From positions 1 to 64,000 of the forward strand of contig CAWFGJ010000006.1 in NCBI GenBank assembly GCA_963815355.1: a stretch of DNA of 64,000 bases, in the 5' to 3' direction. A program made the position numbers and the translations under genes. The DNA comes from JAPUEK01 sp963815355 (GTDB taxonomy: Bacteria; Pseudomonadota; Alphaproteobacteria; Rhodobacterales; Rhodobacteraceae). Below, piece after piece: positions 17,376 through 26,076 of the stretch; the stretch's first letter is position 1; each line of letters starts with the position of its first letter. Below the pieces are notes generated by a model. That model did not search any database, was not told the origin of the DNA, and saw nothing but the letters and a program-made list of their open reading frames with translations.

Positions 17376-17400
17376 GATATGTTATGTTATTACATAGATA
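17376..17400. promoter_or_regulatory. Candidate Zur box in the zur/znuA divergent promoter
   Basis: An AT-rich partial palindrome (ATGTTATGTTATTACATA core at 17379-17396) resembles the alphaproteobacterial Zur operator, which centres on GTTATNNNATAAC-type halves. It sits 18 bp before the zur start and 32 bp before the znuA start, so one site could control both operons. Confidence 0.55.
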
Positions 17401-17431
17401 TACCGTCCCGACCCACAGCGAAAGTCCTGAA

Positions 17432-18340
17432 ATGTCCCGCTGCCTTCTACTCGCGCTTCTTGGAGCCTTAGTTTCCAAGCCCACCTTTGCAGACGTTCCG
17501 CTCGTCATGACCGATATTTTGCCAGTACAGTCCTTGGTGGCCCAAGTGATGGGCGATCTTGGCACGCCTGAACTGCTGCTTTCAAATGGGGCTGACGAGC
17601 ACGACTTCCAGCTAAAGCCGTCGCAGATGACTGCACTGTCAAAGGCCGATTTGGTGATCTGGATTGGCCCAGAATTGACGCCCTGGCTCGACCGCGCGTT
17701 GAACTCGACGGAAGACGTTCCGCAACTCGCCCTCCTGCGGGCGAATGGAACCAAATTGCTTCCCTACATCGATTTCGGCCACATCCACTCTGACTCTGAA
17801 ACTCCCAACACAGAACACTCAGACATTGATCCACATGCATGGCTTAGCCCAGACAACGCAGAGATCTGGCTCGCAGCGATTGCCGGCGAGCTTTCGCGGC
17901 TGGACCCAGAAAACGCTGACCAATACGATGCTAACGCCACAATTGCACGAACGCGGCTTTCTGCGCTGGACAGCACACTTGCAAGTCAGCTTGCGCCGAT
18001 CGCGGATCGCGGATTTATCACTTTTCACGCTGCCTATGGTTACTTAACCGAACACTACAACCTTCATACCGAGGGGTCCGTAGCCCTCGGAGACGCAGCC
18101 ACACCAGGCGCGTCGCAACTGCAGGCCCTCCGCGATCGTCTAAGCAACGGCGATATCATTTGCGCGTTTCCGGAAGCGCAGCATGATCCAAAGCTGCTTT
18201 CCCAAGCCTTGGAGGGTAGCGGAACACGCCTTGGAGAAGCATTAGATCCGGTAGGCGCCTTCATTGCGCCGGGTCCGTTGGGCTATGAAACACTGATGAA
18301 GAGCCTGACCGCAACGCTTGTCGCATGCCTTTCTGGATAG
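17432..18340 (+). CDS. znuA: Periplasmic zinc-binding protein ZnuA
   Basis: A 302-residue cluster A-I solute-binding protein that captures Zn(II) for ZnuBC. The signal peptide MSRCLLLALLGALVSKPTFA ends before DVPLVMTDILP. Zinc ligands by family position: His in GADEHDFQLKPS, His in DPHAWLSPDN, His in FITFHAAYGYL, and an acidic residue in the last lobe. The short His/acidic loop before DPHAW (HIHSDSETPNTEHSD) is the charged mobile loop typical of ZnuA as opposed to manganese homologues. Its GC content is lower than that of znuCB. The start at 17432 is set by the signal peptide; an upstream in-frame ATG at 17384 lies inside the operator. Confidence 0.92.
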   Translation: MSRCLLLALLGALVSKPTFADVPLVMTDILPVQSLVAQVMGDLGTPELLLSNGADEHDFQLKPSQMTALSKADLVIWIGPELTPWLDRALNSTEDVPQLALLRANGTKLLPYIDFGHIHSDSETPNTEHSDIDPHAWLSPDNAEIWLAAIAGELSRLDPENADQYDANATIARTRLSALDSTLASQLAPIADRGFITFHAAYGYLTEHYNLHTEGSVALGDAATPGASQLQALRDRLSNGDIICAFPEAQHDPKLLSQALEGSGTRLGEALDPVGAFIAPGPLGYETLMKSLTATLVACLSG

Positions 18341-18501
18341 AAAGAGCACAAAACTTGGGTTTAAAAGCCAAATCACAAACGCCGAGTTCACTCCTAAACT
18401 CTCTCTCTACCTGAAACACTTGCAACAAAAGGTGCGTGCAGCAGGCTTCTCTTTTCATGGCGTGCTACTTAAAGATTTCCTTGAATTGGGTGGGGCGGAA
18501 A

Positions 18502-19713
18502 ATGCTTAAATCGGTGGCAGAGCGCGCAAGGTGGGCAGTTGCGGCGATGTTCGCGGCCAATGGCTTCACCATGGGTATATGGGCGACGCAGATCCCTCTC
18601 ATCTTGCCACGCCACAACATCACTGAGTCCACCCTCGGCCTTTTGATTGTCGTCCTAGGTCTGGGCGCTACCGGGGCAATGCTTTTCGCGGGGAAGCTGA
18701 TCGCAGCCTTTGGGGCGCGTCGCGTCCTAAGTGCGTTCTCGCTTTGCCTCATTCCCGTAATGCCCGCTGTCGTTTTGGCACCGAACGTATTCGCGATTGC
18801 GGTGGCAATGGCCATATTTGGCGCCATGGCAGGCTGCATGGATGTATCGATGAACGCACAAGCTGTGGCCATTGAGCGGAAAATCGGGCGGGCGATTATG
18901 TCTTCGTCGCATGGTTTTTGGAGCCTTGGCGGTTTTTTCGGTGGGACCGCGGGTAGTTTTGCGCTGGCACAGATGGGGGCAGTGCAACAGGCCTTTCTTG
19001 CTGCGGGGATGACTGCCGTCTTGGTACTGGGGGCGATGCCCTTCTTGTTGCCGGATGTTCGCGCGGCGAAACCGGTGACTGAAAATGGTCCCGAGCAAAA
19101 AACCTTGCTGATACCGCGCAACGCCGGGCTTTGGCTGCTGGGCGCGATGGTTCTCTGCGCGATGGTGCCCGAAGGCGCGGTGATGGATTGGGCTGCAATA
19201 TATCTGGGCAAAGACCTCGGCGCGGACCTTGTGCGCGCCGGTCTTGCCTTTGGATTCTTCGCCGGCGCAATGGCGGTGATGCGCTTTGCCGGGGACGCGG
19301 TTCGCAACAGATTGGGTGCGGTAACGACGTTGCGTCTGTCTGGAATTATTGGTGCGGCAGGCCTGATGGGTGGCGCACTTGCCCCTGTGGACTGGATCGC
19401 GATTGCAAGCTTTGCTTTGGCTGGCATAGGAATTGCGAACATGGTCCCGATCATCTTCTCGGCAGCTGGAAACCACGCCGATGTGCCTTCTGGTACCGCG
19501 ATTTCCACGGTGACGATGGTGGGCTATGCAGGCATCCTGTTTGCACCGGCCTCTATCGGCTACGTGGCGGAGCACATCGGCTACCGTTCAACTTACGCCA
19601 TACTGGCGTTATCATTGTTGGGCGTTGCATCGCTGGCGGGGCGCGTCGCTGCGGCAGATCAATTGCATATCGACAGCGCAGTTGAAGGCGACCGCGGCTG
19701 TGAAGCGGCTTAG
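18502..19713 (+). CDS. MFS transporter (YbjJ-like)
   Basis: A 403-residue inner-membrane transporter with about 12 hydrophobic helices. Near the N-terminus FAANGFTMGIWATQIPLI and ESTLGLLIVVLGLGATGAML fit the MFS subgroup including E. coli YbjJ; the loop AFGARRVL is the motif-A region. The substrate is unknown. The start at 18502 (MLKSVAERARW) has a GGGGCGG stretch upstream; an ATG 66 bp earlier adds a non-homologous leader. It stands alone, 161 bp after znuA on the same strand. Confidence 0.87.
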   Translation: MLKSVAERARWAVAAMFAANGFTMGIWATQIPLILPRHNITESTLGLLIVVLGLGATGAMLFAGKLIAAFGARRVLSAFSLCLIPVMPAVVLAPNVFAIAVAMAIFGAMAGCMDVSMNAQAVAIERKIGRAIMSSSHGFWSLGGFFGGTAGSFALAQMGAVQQAFLAAGMTAVLVLGAMPFLLPDVRAAKPVTENGPEQKTLLIPRNAGLWLLGAMVLCAMVPEGAVMDWAAIYLGKDLGADLVRAGLAFGFFAGAMAVMRFAGDAVRNRLGAVTTLRLSGIIGAAGLMGGALAPVDWIAIASFALAGIGIANMVPIIFSAAGNHADVPSGTAISTVTMVGYAGILFAPASIGYVAEHIGYRSTYAILALSLLGVASLAGRVAAADQLHIDSAVEGDRGCEAA

Positions 19714-19878
19714 TGTTTGTTAGCCGCCATTTTGCAAACTCACTGTGAGTGTGCCGGATGCCGTTTAGTCAATGTGCGTTCCGAAGCCCGAACTTGATCC
19801 GTTTTTTTTCGCGCCCCCTTGGTCACGTCGGCAGTTCATGACCGGCACTACCCTCGCGAACCTTAACAAAGGGAGCGG
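19714..19878. other. Intergenic region between MFS gene and DUF1993 gene
   Basis: 165 bp between convergent genes. It holds a T-run (19799-19808) and short GC-rich arms but no convincing hairpin, and nothing that looks coding. Confidence 0.4.
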
Positions 19879-20373
19879 TCAAACGGCAGCCATATAGTCA
19901 AGTTTGCCAACCTCAACCCCGTTGTGGCGCAGGATGTTATAAGCCGTTGACATGTGGAAATAGAACTGCGGCAGCGAATAGGCGTTCAAGAATTGTTCGC
20001 CGGTCATCACAGTATCCTGACCGCGCATTTTGAGTGTAATGAGGCGCGCCTCTGCACCCTCAAATCGCTCTACTTGAAAGCTGCCAATATAGGCACGAGC
20101 CGCAGCGACACGTGTTAGCAGTTCTTCAAAGCTGGCTTCCGTGTCAGGAAAGCTGGCTGGGTCGTCTCCCGCCAGACGCGCGGCGGCACGGGCAGCAAAA
20201 TCGCAGGTAAGTTGGACCTGACGCGTAAATGTGAACATGTCAGGGAATAGCCGAAACATGAGGATCGCTTCAGGCTTGATATTGCGAGCGACGCAGTGCG
20301 CCTCTGACTTGATCAGCATTTTAGAAAGGCCACCAAGAAACCGATCGTATATGGCGATAGAACGGTGATGCAT
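19879..20373 (-). CDS. DUF1993 domain protein
   Basis: A 164-residue helical protein, one per cell compartment unknown. It matches the DUF1993 family throughout: an early LGGLSKMLIKSEAHC, then LFPDMFTFTRQVQLTCDFA, RLITLKMRGQDTVMTGEQFL and a C-terminal PQFYFHMSTAYNILRHNGVEVGK stretch (key F-H...Y-N-I-L-R). These proteins share the DinB-like four-helix fold; their function is not established. No operon partner is evident: argF follows upstream on the same strand at 75 bp with its own start. Confidence 0.85.
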   Translation of the reverse strand: MHHRSIAIYDRFLGGLSKMLIKSEAHCVARNIKPEAILMFRLFPDMFTFTRQVQLTCDFAARAAARLAGDDPASFPDTEASFEELLTRVAAARAYIGSFQVERFEGAEARLITLKMRGQDTVMTGEQFLNAYSLPQFYFHMSTAYNILRHNGVEVGKLDYMAAV

Positions 20374-20448
20374 GCGAATCCTCCTGATTTGCGGAGCATC
20401 AAGCGCCGGAACCTTGCATGATGCAAGCCTTCCGGCGGAGGCGCAGTG

Positions 20449-21375
20449 TCAGACGCCGAGGCACCAACGCATGACAGCTTTTTGAGCGTGCAGCCGGTTT
20501 TCAGCCTCATCAAAAATTACTGAGTGAGGACCATCCATCACGGCGCTCGTCGCCTCATCGTTGCGATGTGCCGGAAGGCAATGCATGAACAGGCTGTCGG
20601 GCTTTGCCCGATCCATCAGCGCCTCGTTTACCTGATATCCACGCAATTGATTGTGGCGGCGTTCTTTGGCGGATTCCGGATCGTGCATTGAAACCCACGT
20701 GTCCGTCACGACCAAATCGGCACCCTCGACGGCTTTGAATGGGTCACGCTCAATCGTGATCTTGGAGCCTTGCTCCCGAGCGAAGCCCAATGAATCGGGC
20801 TCGGGATCAAGGGTTTGTGGACCGGTGAACGTAAAATCGAAGCCAAAGCGGCCAGCTGCGTGCAAAAAGCTAGCGCAGACATTGTTGCCGTCCCCCGCCC
20901 AGACCACCTTTTTCCCCGCGATCGGTCCGCGGTGCTCCTCATACGTCATCACGTCGGCCATGATCTGGCAGGGATGGGTGCGGTTCGTAAGGCCGTTGAT
21001 CACTGGAACCGTGGCGTGCTCGGCCATCTCAAGCAAAGTCTGCTCTTCGAAGGTGCGGATCATGATAAGATCTACATAGCGTGACAGTACCCGTGCTGTG
21101 TCGGCAATCGTTTCGCCGTGACCAAGCTGCATTTCTTTGCCCGAAAGCACCATCGTTTGCCCGCCCAACTGACGCACTCCGACGTCAAAAGACACGCGTG
21201 TACGGGTGGAAGGTTTTTCAAAGATCAGCGCCACCATTCGCCCTGAAAGCGGTTGATCGTCGTCTGGCGTGCCTTTTGGGCGGTTGTTTCGGGCGGTTTT
21301 CATAGCGTGGGCGCTATCAATCATAGCGCGCAAATCTGCCGCAGACGTTTTGTGAATGTCGAGAAAATGCTGCAT
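20449..21375 (-). CDS. argF: Ornithine carbamoyltransferase
   Basis: A cytoplasmic trimer that makes citrulline from ornithine and carbamoyl phosphate in arginine synthesis. All signatures are present in 308 residues: STRTRVSFDVG (carbamoyl phosphate loop), QLGHGE, NGLTNRTHPCQIMADVMTY (HPCQ), the ornithine-binding D-x-W-V-S-M (TDTWVSMHD) and HCLPAHRN with the catalytic Cys. It is the second gene of argD-argF, 137 bp downstream of argD, the usual Rhodobacteraceae order. Confidence 0.96.
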   Translation of the reverse strand: MQHFLDIHKTSAADLRAMIDSAHAMKTARNNRPKGTPDDDQPLSGRMVALIFEKPSTRTRVSFDVGVRQLGGQTMVLSGKEMQLGHGETIADTARVLSRYVDLIMIRTFEEQTLLEMAEHATVPVINGLTNRTHPCQIMADVMTYEEHRGPIAGKKVVWAGDGNNVCASFLHAAGRFGFDFTFTGPQTLDPEPDSLGFAREQGSKITIERDPFKAVEGADLVVTDTWVSMHDPESAKERRHNQLRGYQVNEALMDRAKPDSLFMHCLPAHRNDEATSAVMDGPHSVIFDEAENRLHAQKAVMRWCLGV

Positions 21376-21512
21376 CGGTAGTTCTTTCGTCGCCGGACGG
21401 ACCTGGGGATTATTGCCCGAACGCCCGTGGAATATTTAAGAGCGAGGGTCGTTAAAGTCGCGCAGCAAGTCGTCGCCAGTTTCGATGCGCCTTTTCCTGA
21501 GTTGCCAACATG

Positions 21513-22682
21513 TTACGGTGCCAGAGATGCGGCTGCGGCGTCAAGGCGGTCGAGCGCCGCCGCAATATCCTCATCGGGGATGTTCAGCGCAGGCAGCAAC
21601 CGTATGACGTTATCGGCAGCAGCAACTGTTAGTAGATTTTGTCCATAATTTGCCTTGACGACGTCTGTATTGGTCGCCTTGCATTTCAAACCCATCATCA
21701 ACCCTTGTCCACGGACGGCCTCGTAAACTTCAGGGTGGCGGGAAACCAACGACTCTAGGCCCTGCCGGAAGAGGCCGCCCTTTCGCGCGACTTCTGACAA
21801 GAACTTCGGATCCCCAACAATATCCAAAACCGTGGCCCCGACAGCGCAGCCAAGCGGATTGCCGCCATAAGTAGACCCATGAGACCCGGCTCCCATGCCC
21901 AATGCTGCATTTTCAGTTGCCAACACGGCCCCAAGAGGAAAGCCACCGCCGATCCCCTTTGCGACCATCATGATATCCGGCGTAACGCCAGCCCATTCAT
22001 GAGCAAAAAGCTTGCCTGTCCTGCCGACCCCGCACTGAACTTCATCAAAGATTAATAGCGCGCCATGCAGATCACACAATGCGCGCAATCCTTTGAGAAA
22101 AGCACTTGATAGCACGCGAATGCCACCTTCACCTTGAATTGGTTCAACAATTACTGCGCAAGTCTGATCTGAGATCGCAGCCTCTAGCGCCACTAGATCA
22201 TCGAAGGGCAACTGCCGAAATCCAAGCATAAGCGGCCCGAAGCCTTTGGTCATTTTCTCGGACCCGACTGCCGCGATTGCGGCAGTCGATCGGCCATGAA
22301 ATGCCCCGTCGAAGGCAAGGAACTCTGCCCGAGGCGTACCTTTGTCATAGTGATATTTGCGTGCCATTTTGAAGGCGAGTTCAGCCGTTTCGGTTCCAGA
22401 GTTCGTGAAAAAAACTGTGTCGGCAAAGGTCTGGTCAACGAGCTTTTCCGCAAGCCGCTCTTGCTGAGGAATACGGTACACGTTTGAAACATGCCAAAGC
22501 AGCTGCGCCTGATCGGTCAAGGTCTGAACTAAAGCAGGGTGCGCATGTCCAAGCGCGTTGACCGCAATACCTGCGCCCAAGTCCAGATATCGGCTGCCAT
22601 CTTCGGCCGTCAGCCAGCTCCCCTCGCCCTTTACAAAGGCAATGGGCGCACGATTATAAGTTGGAAGGACAGCAGAAATCAT
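21513..22682 (-). CDS. argD: Acetylornithine aminotransferase
   Basis: A 389-residue class III PLP aminotransferase of arginine synthesis. Motifs: LDLGAGIAVNALGHAHPALV, FFTNSGTETAELAFKMARKY (phosphate-binding), AFHGRSTAAIAAVG, then DEVQCGVGRTGKLFAHEW and MMVAKGIGGGFPLGAVLA, in which Lys binds PLP. Followed by argF on the same strand. The ATG at 22682 (MISAVLPTYNRAPIAFVKGE) is the family start. Confidence 0.95.
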   Translation of the reverse strand: MISAVLPTYNRAPIAFVKGEGSWLTAEDGSRYLDLGAGIAVNALGHAHPALVQTLTDQAQLLWHVSNVYRIPQQERLAEKLVDQTFADTVFFTNSGTETAELAFKMARKYHYDKGTPRAEFLAFDGAFHGRSTAAIAAVGSEKMTKGFGPLMLGFRQLPFDDLVALEAAISDQTCAVIVEPIQGEGGIRVLSSAFLKGLRALCDLHGALLIFDEVQCGVGRTGKLFAHEWAGVTPDIMMVAKGIGGGFPLGAVLATENAALGMGAGSHGSTYGGNPLGCAVGATVLDIVGDPKFLSEVARKGGLFRQGLESLVSRHPEVYEAVRGQGLMMGLKCKATNTDVVKANYGQNLLTVAAADNVIRLLPALNIPDEDIAAALDRLDAAAASLAP

Positions 22683-22898
22683 CGGACAAGTTCCTTTGAA
22701 GAAGGCTAAGGGGTGCCAAAGCCGGAGGGAAAGGTCAACATTGGAAGAGGGAGTGGCGGGACATTACAGTAGCCGGCCACGGCAGATCGGGCGCTTACGC
22801 AGTAAAGCGTGGGCGTCGCAGCGGTTGGAATGGGGTCCAAAACGTGATCATGGTCGCCAACTAGCCGCCTCAAACCCTTTTGTCCAATTGTTTTCTCG

Positions 22899-24248
22899 TT
22901 AGTGCACCAATTGCGCCGCCAATTGGTTCTGCCGCGTGATGACTTTGGCTAAGTCGATTGTAACCATATGGCCGGAACGCACAACAGGTCGCCCCTCGAT
23001 GTATAGATCGCGGACTCGGGTCGGCCCACACAGCACAAGACTGGCCACCGGATCCCAAGACCCCGCAAACTCAATCCCCGTCATGTCCCATATCGCTAGA
23101 TCGGCCCGCTTTCCCGCGACGATGCTGCCACAATCAGGCCGTCCCAAAACTTGCGCGCCGCCCAACGTCGCGATTTCCAATGCCTCCCGCGCGCTCATTG
23201 CATCAGCGCCACGAGCAACCCGTTGCAGCAAAAGCGCCTGGCGCGCTTCGGCCAAAAGATTCCCCGCGTCATTGGATGCCGAACCGTCGACGCCAAGCCC
23301 GATCCGAACTCCCGCGTCCCGCATCGCCCGAACAGGCGCGATACCGGAACCAAGACGACAGTTCGAGCATGGGCAATGAGCTACGCCCGTGCGCGATCTG
23401 GCGAAGAGATCAATTTCAGAGCAATCCAGCTTCACGCAATGCGCATGCCACACATCGCCCCCAGTCCAGCCCAAATCTTCGGCATACTGGCCTGGGCGGC
23501 AGCCAAATGTTGCGAGTGAGTAGGCGATGTCCTCGTCGTTCTCGGCCAAATGCGTATGCAACATGACACCTTTGTCGCGGGCGAGCAGGGCAGTTTCCCG
23601 CATCAGATCGCGCGTAACCGAAAATGGGGAACAAGGCGCCAAGCCGACGCGAACCATTGAGCCTTCGCGACTATCATGGAAACGGTCGACCACGCGGATC
23701 ATGTCTTCAAGGATCACGGCTTCGCGCTCAACCAAAGCATCCGGGGGTAAACCACCCGCGCTTTCGCCAATGCTCATCGCACCGCGGGTTGGGTGAAAAC
23801 GCATGCCTACTTCTGTCGCCGCCGAGATGGTATCTTCCAGCCGCGCGCCATTGGGGTAAAGATAGAGGTGATCTGAGGTGAGCGTGCAACCTGAAAGCGC
23901 TAGCTCTGCCAAGCCAATCTGTGCCGAGACAAACATCTCTTCTGGCCCGAAGCGACTCCAGATGGGGTACAGTGTCTTAAGCCAACCAAAGAGCAGCGCA
24001 TCTTGACCACCCGGCACAGCCCGGGTCAGCGTTTGATAGAGATGGTGGTGCGTATTGACGAGGCCAGGCGTCACGACACACCCAGTGGCGTCGACCACCT
24101 CGGCCCCCGGCGCACTCAACGACAAGCCGACTGCTTCAATCACACCGTCCCTCATCAAAATATCGCTGCCCAAAAGCTCGCGTCGGGTAGCGTCCATCGT
24201 TGCAATTGCAGCCGCGTTGCGGATCAATATGCTTGGTGAAGTTGACAT
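22899..24248 (-). CDS. 8-oxoguanine deaminase (amidohydrolase/chlorohydrolase family)
   Basis: A 449-residue metal-dependent deaminase of the AtzA/TrzN branch. The metal site is visible in order: TPGLVNTHHHLYQ, LHTHLAEND, WHAHCVKLD and GLGVDGSASNDAGN. The stretch GVAHCPCSNCRLGSGIAPVR is characteristic of the 8-oxoguanine deaminase group (Pseudomonas Pa0142-like), which turns 8-oxoguanine into uric acid. The start at 24248 (MSTSPSILIRNAAAI) is chosen because the upstream in-frame extension is unlike the family. Isolated between argD and hisN; no purine-catabolism partners are nearby. Confidence 0.82.
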   Translation of the reverse strand: MSTSPSILIRNAAAIATMDATRRELLGSDILMRDGVIEAVGLSLSAPGAEVVDATGCVVTPGLVNTHHHLYQTLTRAVPGGQDALLFGWLKTLYPIWSRFGPEEMFVSAQIGLAELALSGCTLTSDHLYLYPNGARLEDTISAATEVGMRFHPTRGAMSIGESAGGLPPDALVEREAVILEDMIRVVDRFHDSREGSMVRVGLAPCSPFSVTRDLMRETALLARDKGVMLHTHLAENDEDIAYSLATFGCRPGQYAEDLGWTGGDVWHAHCVKLDCSEIDLFARSRTGVAHCPCSNCRLGSGIAPVRAMRDAGVRIGLGVDGSASNDAGNLLAEARQALLLQRVARGADAMSAREALEIATLGGAQVLGRPDCGSIVAGKRADLAIWDMTGIEFAGSWDPVASLVLCGPTRVRDLYIEGRPVVRSGHMVTIDLAKVITRQNQLAAQLVH

Positions 24249-24444
24249 GAAGGTTCCCTCTGCAGACTCTCTTCGGGGGAACGACACCGGCGGCACGACA
24301 GAAGAGAGACTAAAAGGACTCGCGCAGCCCGGCTGTATTAACTCAAGAGTCTCTGTCTGGCCAAGTCCTTGCGGCACTGGCCCGGTAATTTTAGTGTATT
24401 TTGGCAAACTACCTTGCTCGGACATGGGAAATGCCCCGTCTCGT

Positions 24445-25248
24445 TCAGGCGTTCAGAATAGCCATGGCTGCAGCATGGATTTCTTGGTTGGCCGCTGCCA
24501 ATACTTGGCCACCGTTATGGCAAGGGCGTCCCTGCCAATCGGTTACGATCCCGCCTGCGGCTTCTATAACCGCAATCGGAGCCTGGACGTCATAGGCCTG
24601 CAGCCCGGCCTCGATAACCAGATCAATTTGACCCGCTGCAATCAGCGCATATGCGTAGCAATCCATGCCGTAACGCACGAGGCGCATCTTGGCCGCCACA
24701 CGACGAAAAGCCGCTCCTTCGAGCTCGTTTCCGACTTCTGGGAAGGTGGTGAATAAGATCGCTTCCGACAATGGACGCGCAACGCGGGACTTCAATACGC
24801 GCTGCCCCATCGGCCCGTTGACCAATGCGCGACCAAAGCCGCCTTCAAATCTTTCCTGAATGTAGGGCTGGTCGATCAGTCCAAATATTGGGCCAGTTTC
24901 ATCACGAACCGAGATCAAAACACCCCAGGTCGGGGTGCCCGACAAATACCCGCGCGTGCCATCAATTGGATCTAAAACCCATGTTAGCCCAGAGGTGCCT
25001 GCGACCGGCGCAAACTCCTCGCCCAAGATGCCATCCTTCGGTCGACGAGTCGCCAAGATGGCGCGCATCCGCTCTTCCGAAAGCCGATCCGCGACTGTGA
25101 CGGGGTCAAACCTCACTGTTTCCTTCGTGTCGGCCGTCAGACCATCACTCCGGAAATGCAGCAGTGTCGCCTCACGGGCGACATCAGCAAGTGCGTGGGC
25201 CGTAGCGATTATGTCGTCACGTTCAATCTGTCGAAAATGGTCCGCCAT
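24445..25248 (-). CDS. hisN: Histidinol-phosphatase, inositol-monophosphatase family
   Basis: A 267-residue Mg2+-dependent phosphatase. Motifs: DPVTVADRLSEERMR, GILGEEF (metal), WVLDPIDGTRGYLSGTPTWG (metal and substrate) and YDVQAPIAVIEAAGG. The variant DGTR-x-Y/F-x-x-G-x-P-x-W, instead of the DGT-x-N-F of true inositol monophosphatases, is the hallmark of HisN, which dephosphorylates histidinol phosphate. The start at 25248 (MADHFRQIERDDI) is preferred to an upstream ATG giving unrelated residues. An XRE regulator lies 102 bp upstream on the same strand. Confidence 0.85.
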   Translation of the reverse strand: MADHFRQIERDDIIATAHALADVAREATLLHFRSDGLTADTKETVRFDPVTVADRLSEERMRAILATRRPKDGILGEEFAPVAGTSGLTWVLDPIDGTRGYLSGTPTWGVLISVRDETGPIFGLIDQPYIQERFEGGFGRALVNGPMGQRVLKSRVARPLSEAILFTTFPEVGNELEGAAFRRVAAKMRLVRYGMDCYAYALIAAGQIDLVIEAGLQAYDVQAPIAVIEAAGGIVTDWQGRPCHNGGQVLAAANQEIHAAAMAILNA

Positions 25249-25350
25249 TGCAATCAAACCCCGTAAATTGGCCCGCTGATCGGGCCAGCCTAGGGCATTC
25301 ATGCCCGCCGTTCCGGCGCTAATGGCTCCAGCGCGGCAGGTCAAGCATGG

Positions 25351-25710
25351 TCACGCCGCTTCGGAAAGAACGCGCGCGAGGTCAAACAGCCTGCGACGCT
25401 GAGCCTCTGGGATGGCGTAATACGAGCGGACGAGTTCGAGCGCCTCTTTGTCTGCCATCAGATCGCTGCCCGTATTCGCAGCGCCGGTCTCTTCAGAAAT
25501 TCCCTCAAAGAAGAAGGCAATGGTAACGCCCAAAGCATCGGCAATATCCCAGAGGCGCGAGGCGCTGACCCGGTTCATACCGGTTTCGTACTTCTGAATT
25601 TGCTGGAATTTGATACCCACCTTATCGGCAAGCTGCTGTTGAGTCATGCCGATCATCCAACGACGATGGCGCACGCGCTTGCCAACATGAGCGTCTACAG
25701 GATGTTTCAT
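25351..25710 (-). CDS. XRE-family helix-turn-helix regulator
   Basis: 119 residues. The helix-turn-helix region GKRVRHRRWMIGMTQQQLAD-KVGIKFQQIQKYETGMNRVS fills residues ~9-50 and is the very conserved form seen in an alphaproteobacterial regulator group; SRLWDIADALGVTIAFFFEG follows. The C-terminal half (LELVRSYYAIPEAQRRRLFD) is a helical dimer region. The targets are unknown; proximity to hisN may be incidental. The start ATG at 25710 has an AAGGAA ribosome binding site. Confidence 0.9.
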   Translation of the reverse strand: MKHPVDAHVGKRVRHRRWMIGMTQQQLADKVGIKFQQIQKYETGMNRVSASRLWDIADALGVTIAFFFEGISEETGAANTGSDLMADKEALELVRSYYAIPEAQRRRLFDLARVLSEAA

Positions 25711-26076
25711 AAAAAATTTCCTTCCCTGGTTACTTACAGACTTACGGCTCGGCGTCGGACTGCTAGTAGATTACAAGCAATTTTCGTGCCAAAATGTCCC
25801 AATTTTTCATTGTCCGCAGATTTTCCGATATCCTCTGCATTTCCTATCCTTTTGGATATGTCGAATTATACAAGCGGACAAGAAACAGGATCGGCATGCC
25901 CCAAATCGCGCTTAGAGTTTATATCTGCCGCCGAACTCTCCCTATGGATGTTTTGCATTTTGCATTGCATAATGAAGCCGTGTGCAAATTTCGTTTCCAT
26001 TTTGCACCGACTCCGGCCTTGACCAGTTGAGGGCGACTGCCGAAGATAAGGAAACCGGCAGAAGTGAAAGCAAAAA
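25711..26076. other. 366-bp AT-rich intergenic region with divergent promoters
   Basis: No credible coding frame on either strand. It contains an interrupted inverted repeat ATATCC ... GGATAT (around 25829-25859) and several TTTTGCA repeats near 25951-26006. It must hold the divergent promoters of the XRE gene and the quinone reductase. No RNA gene is recognised. Confidence 0.5.

Noticed and set aside
17359..17431. A chimeric join between zur-znuCB and znuA because GC content drops
   Set aside because: The divergent arrangement with a shared Zur-like operator is the natural layout, and both sides read as intact genes.
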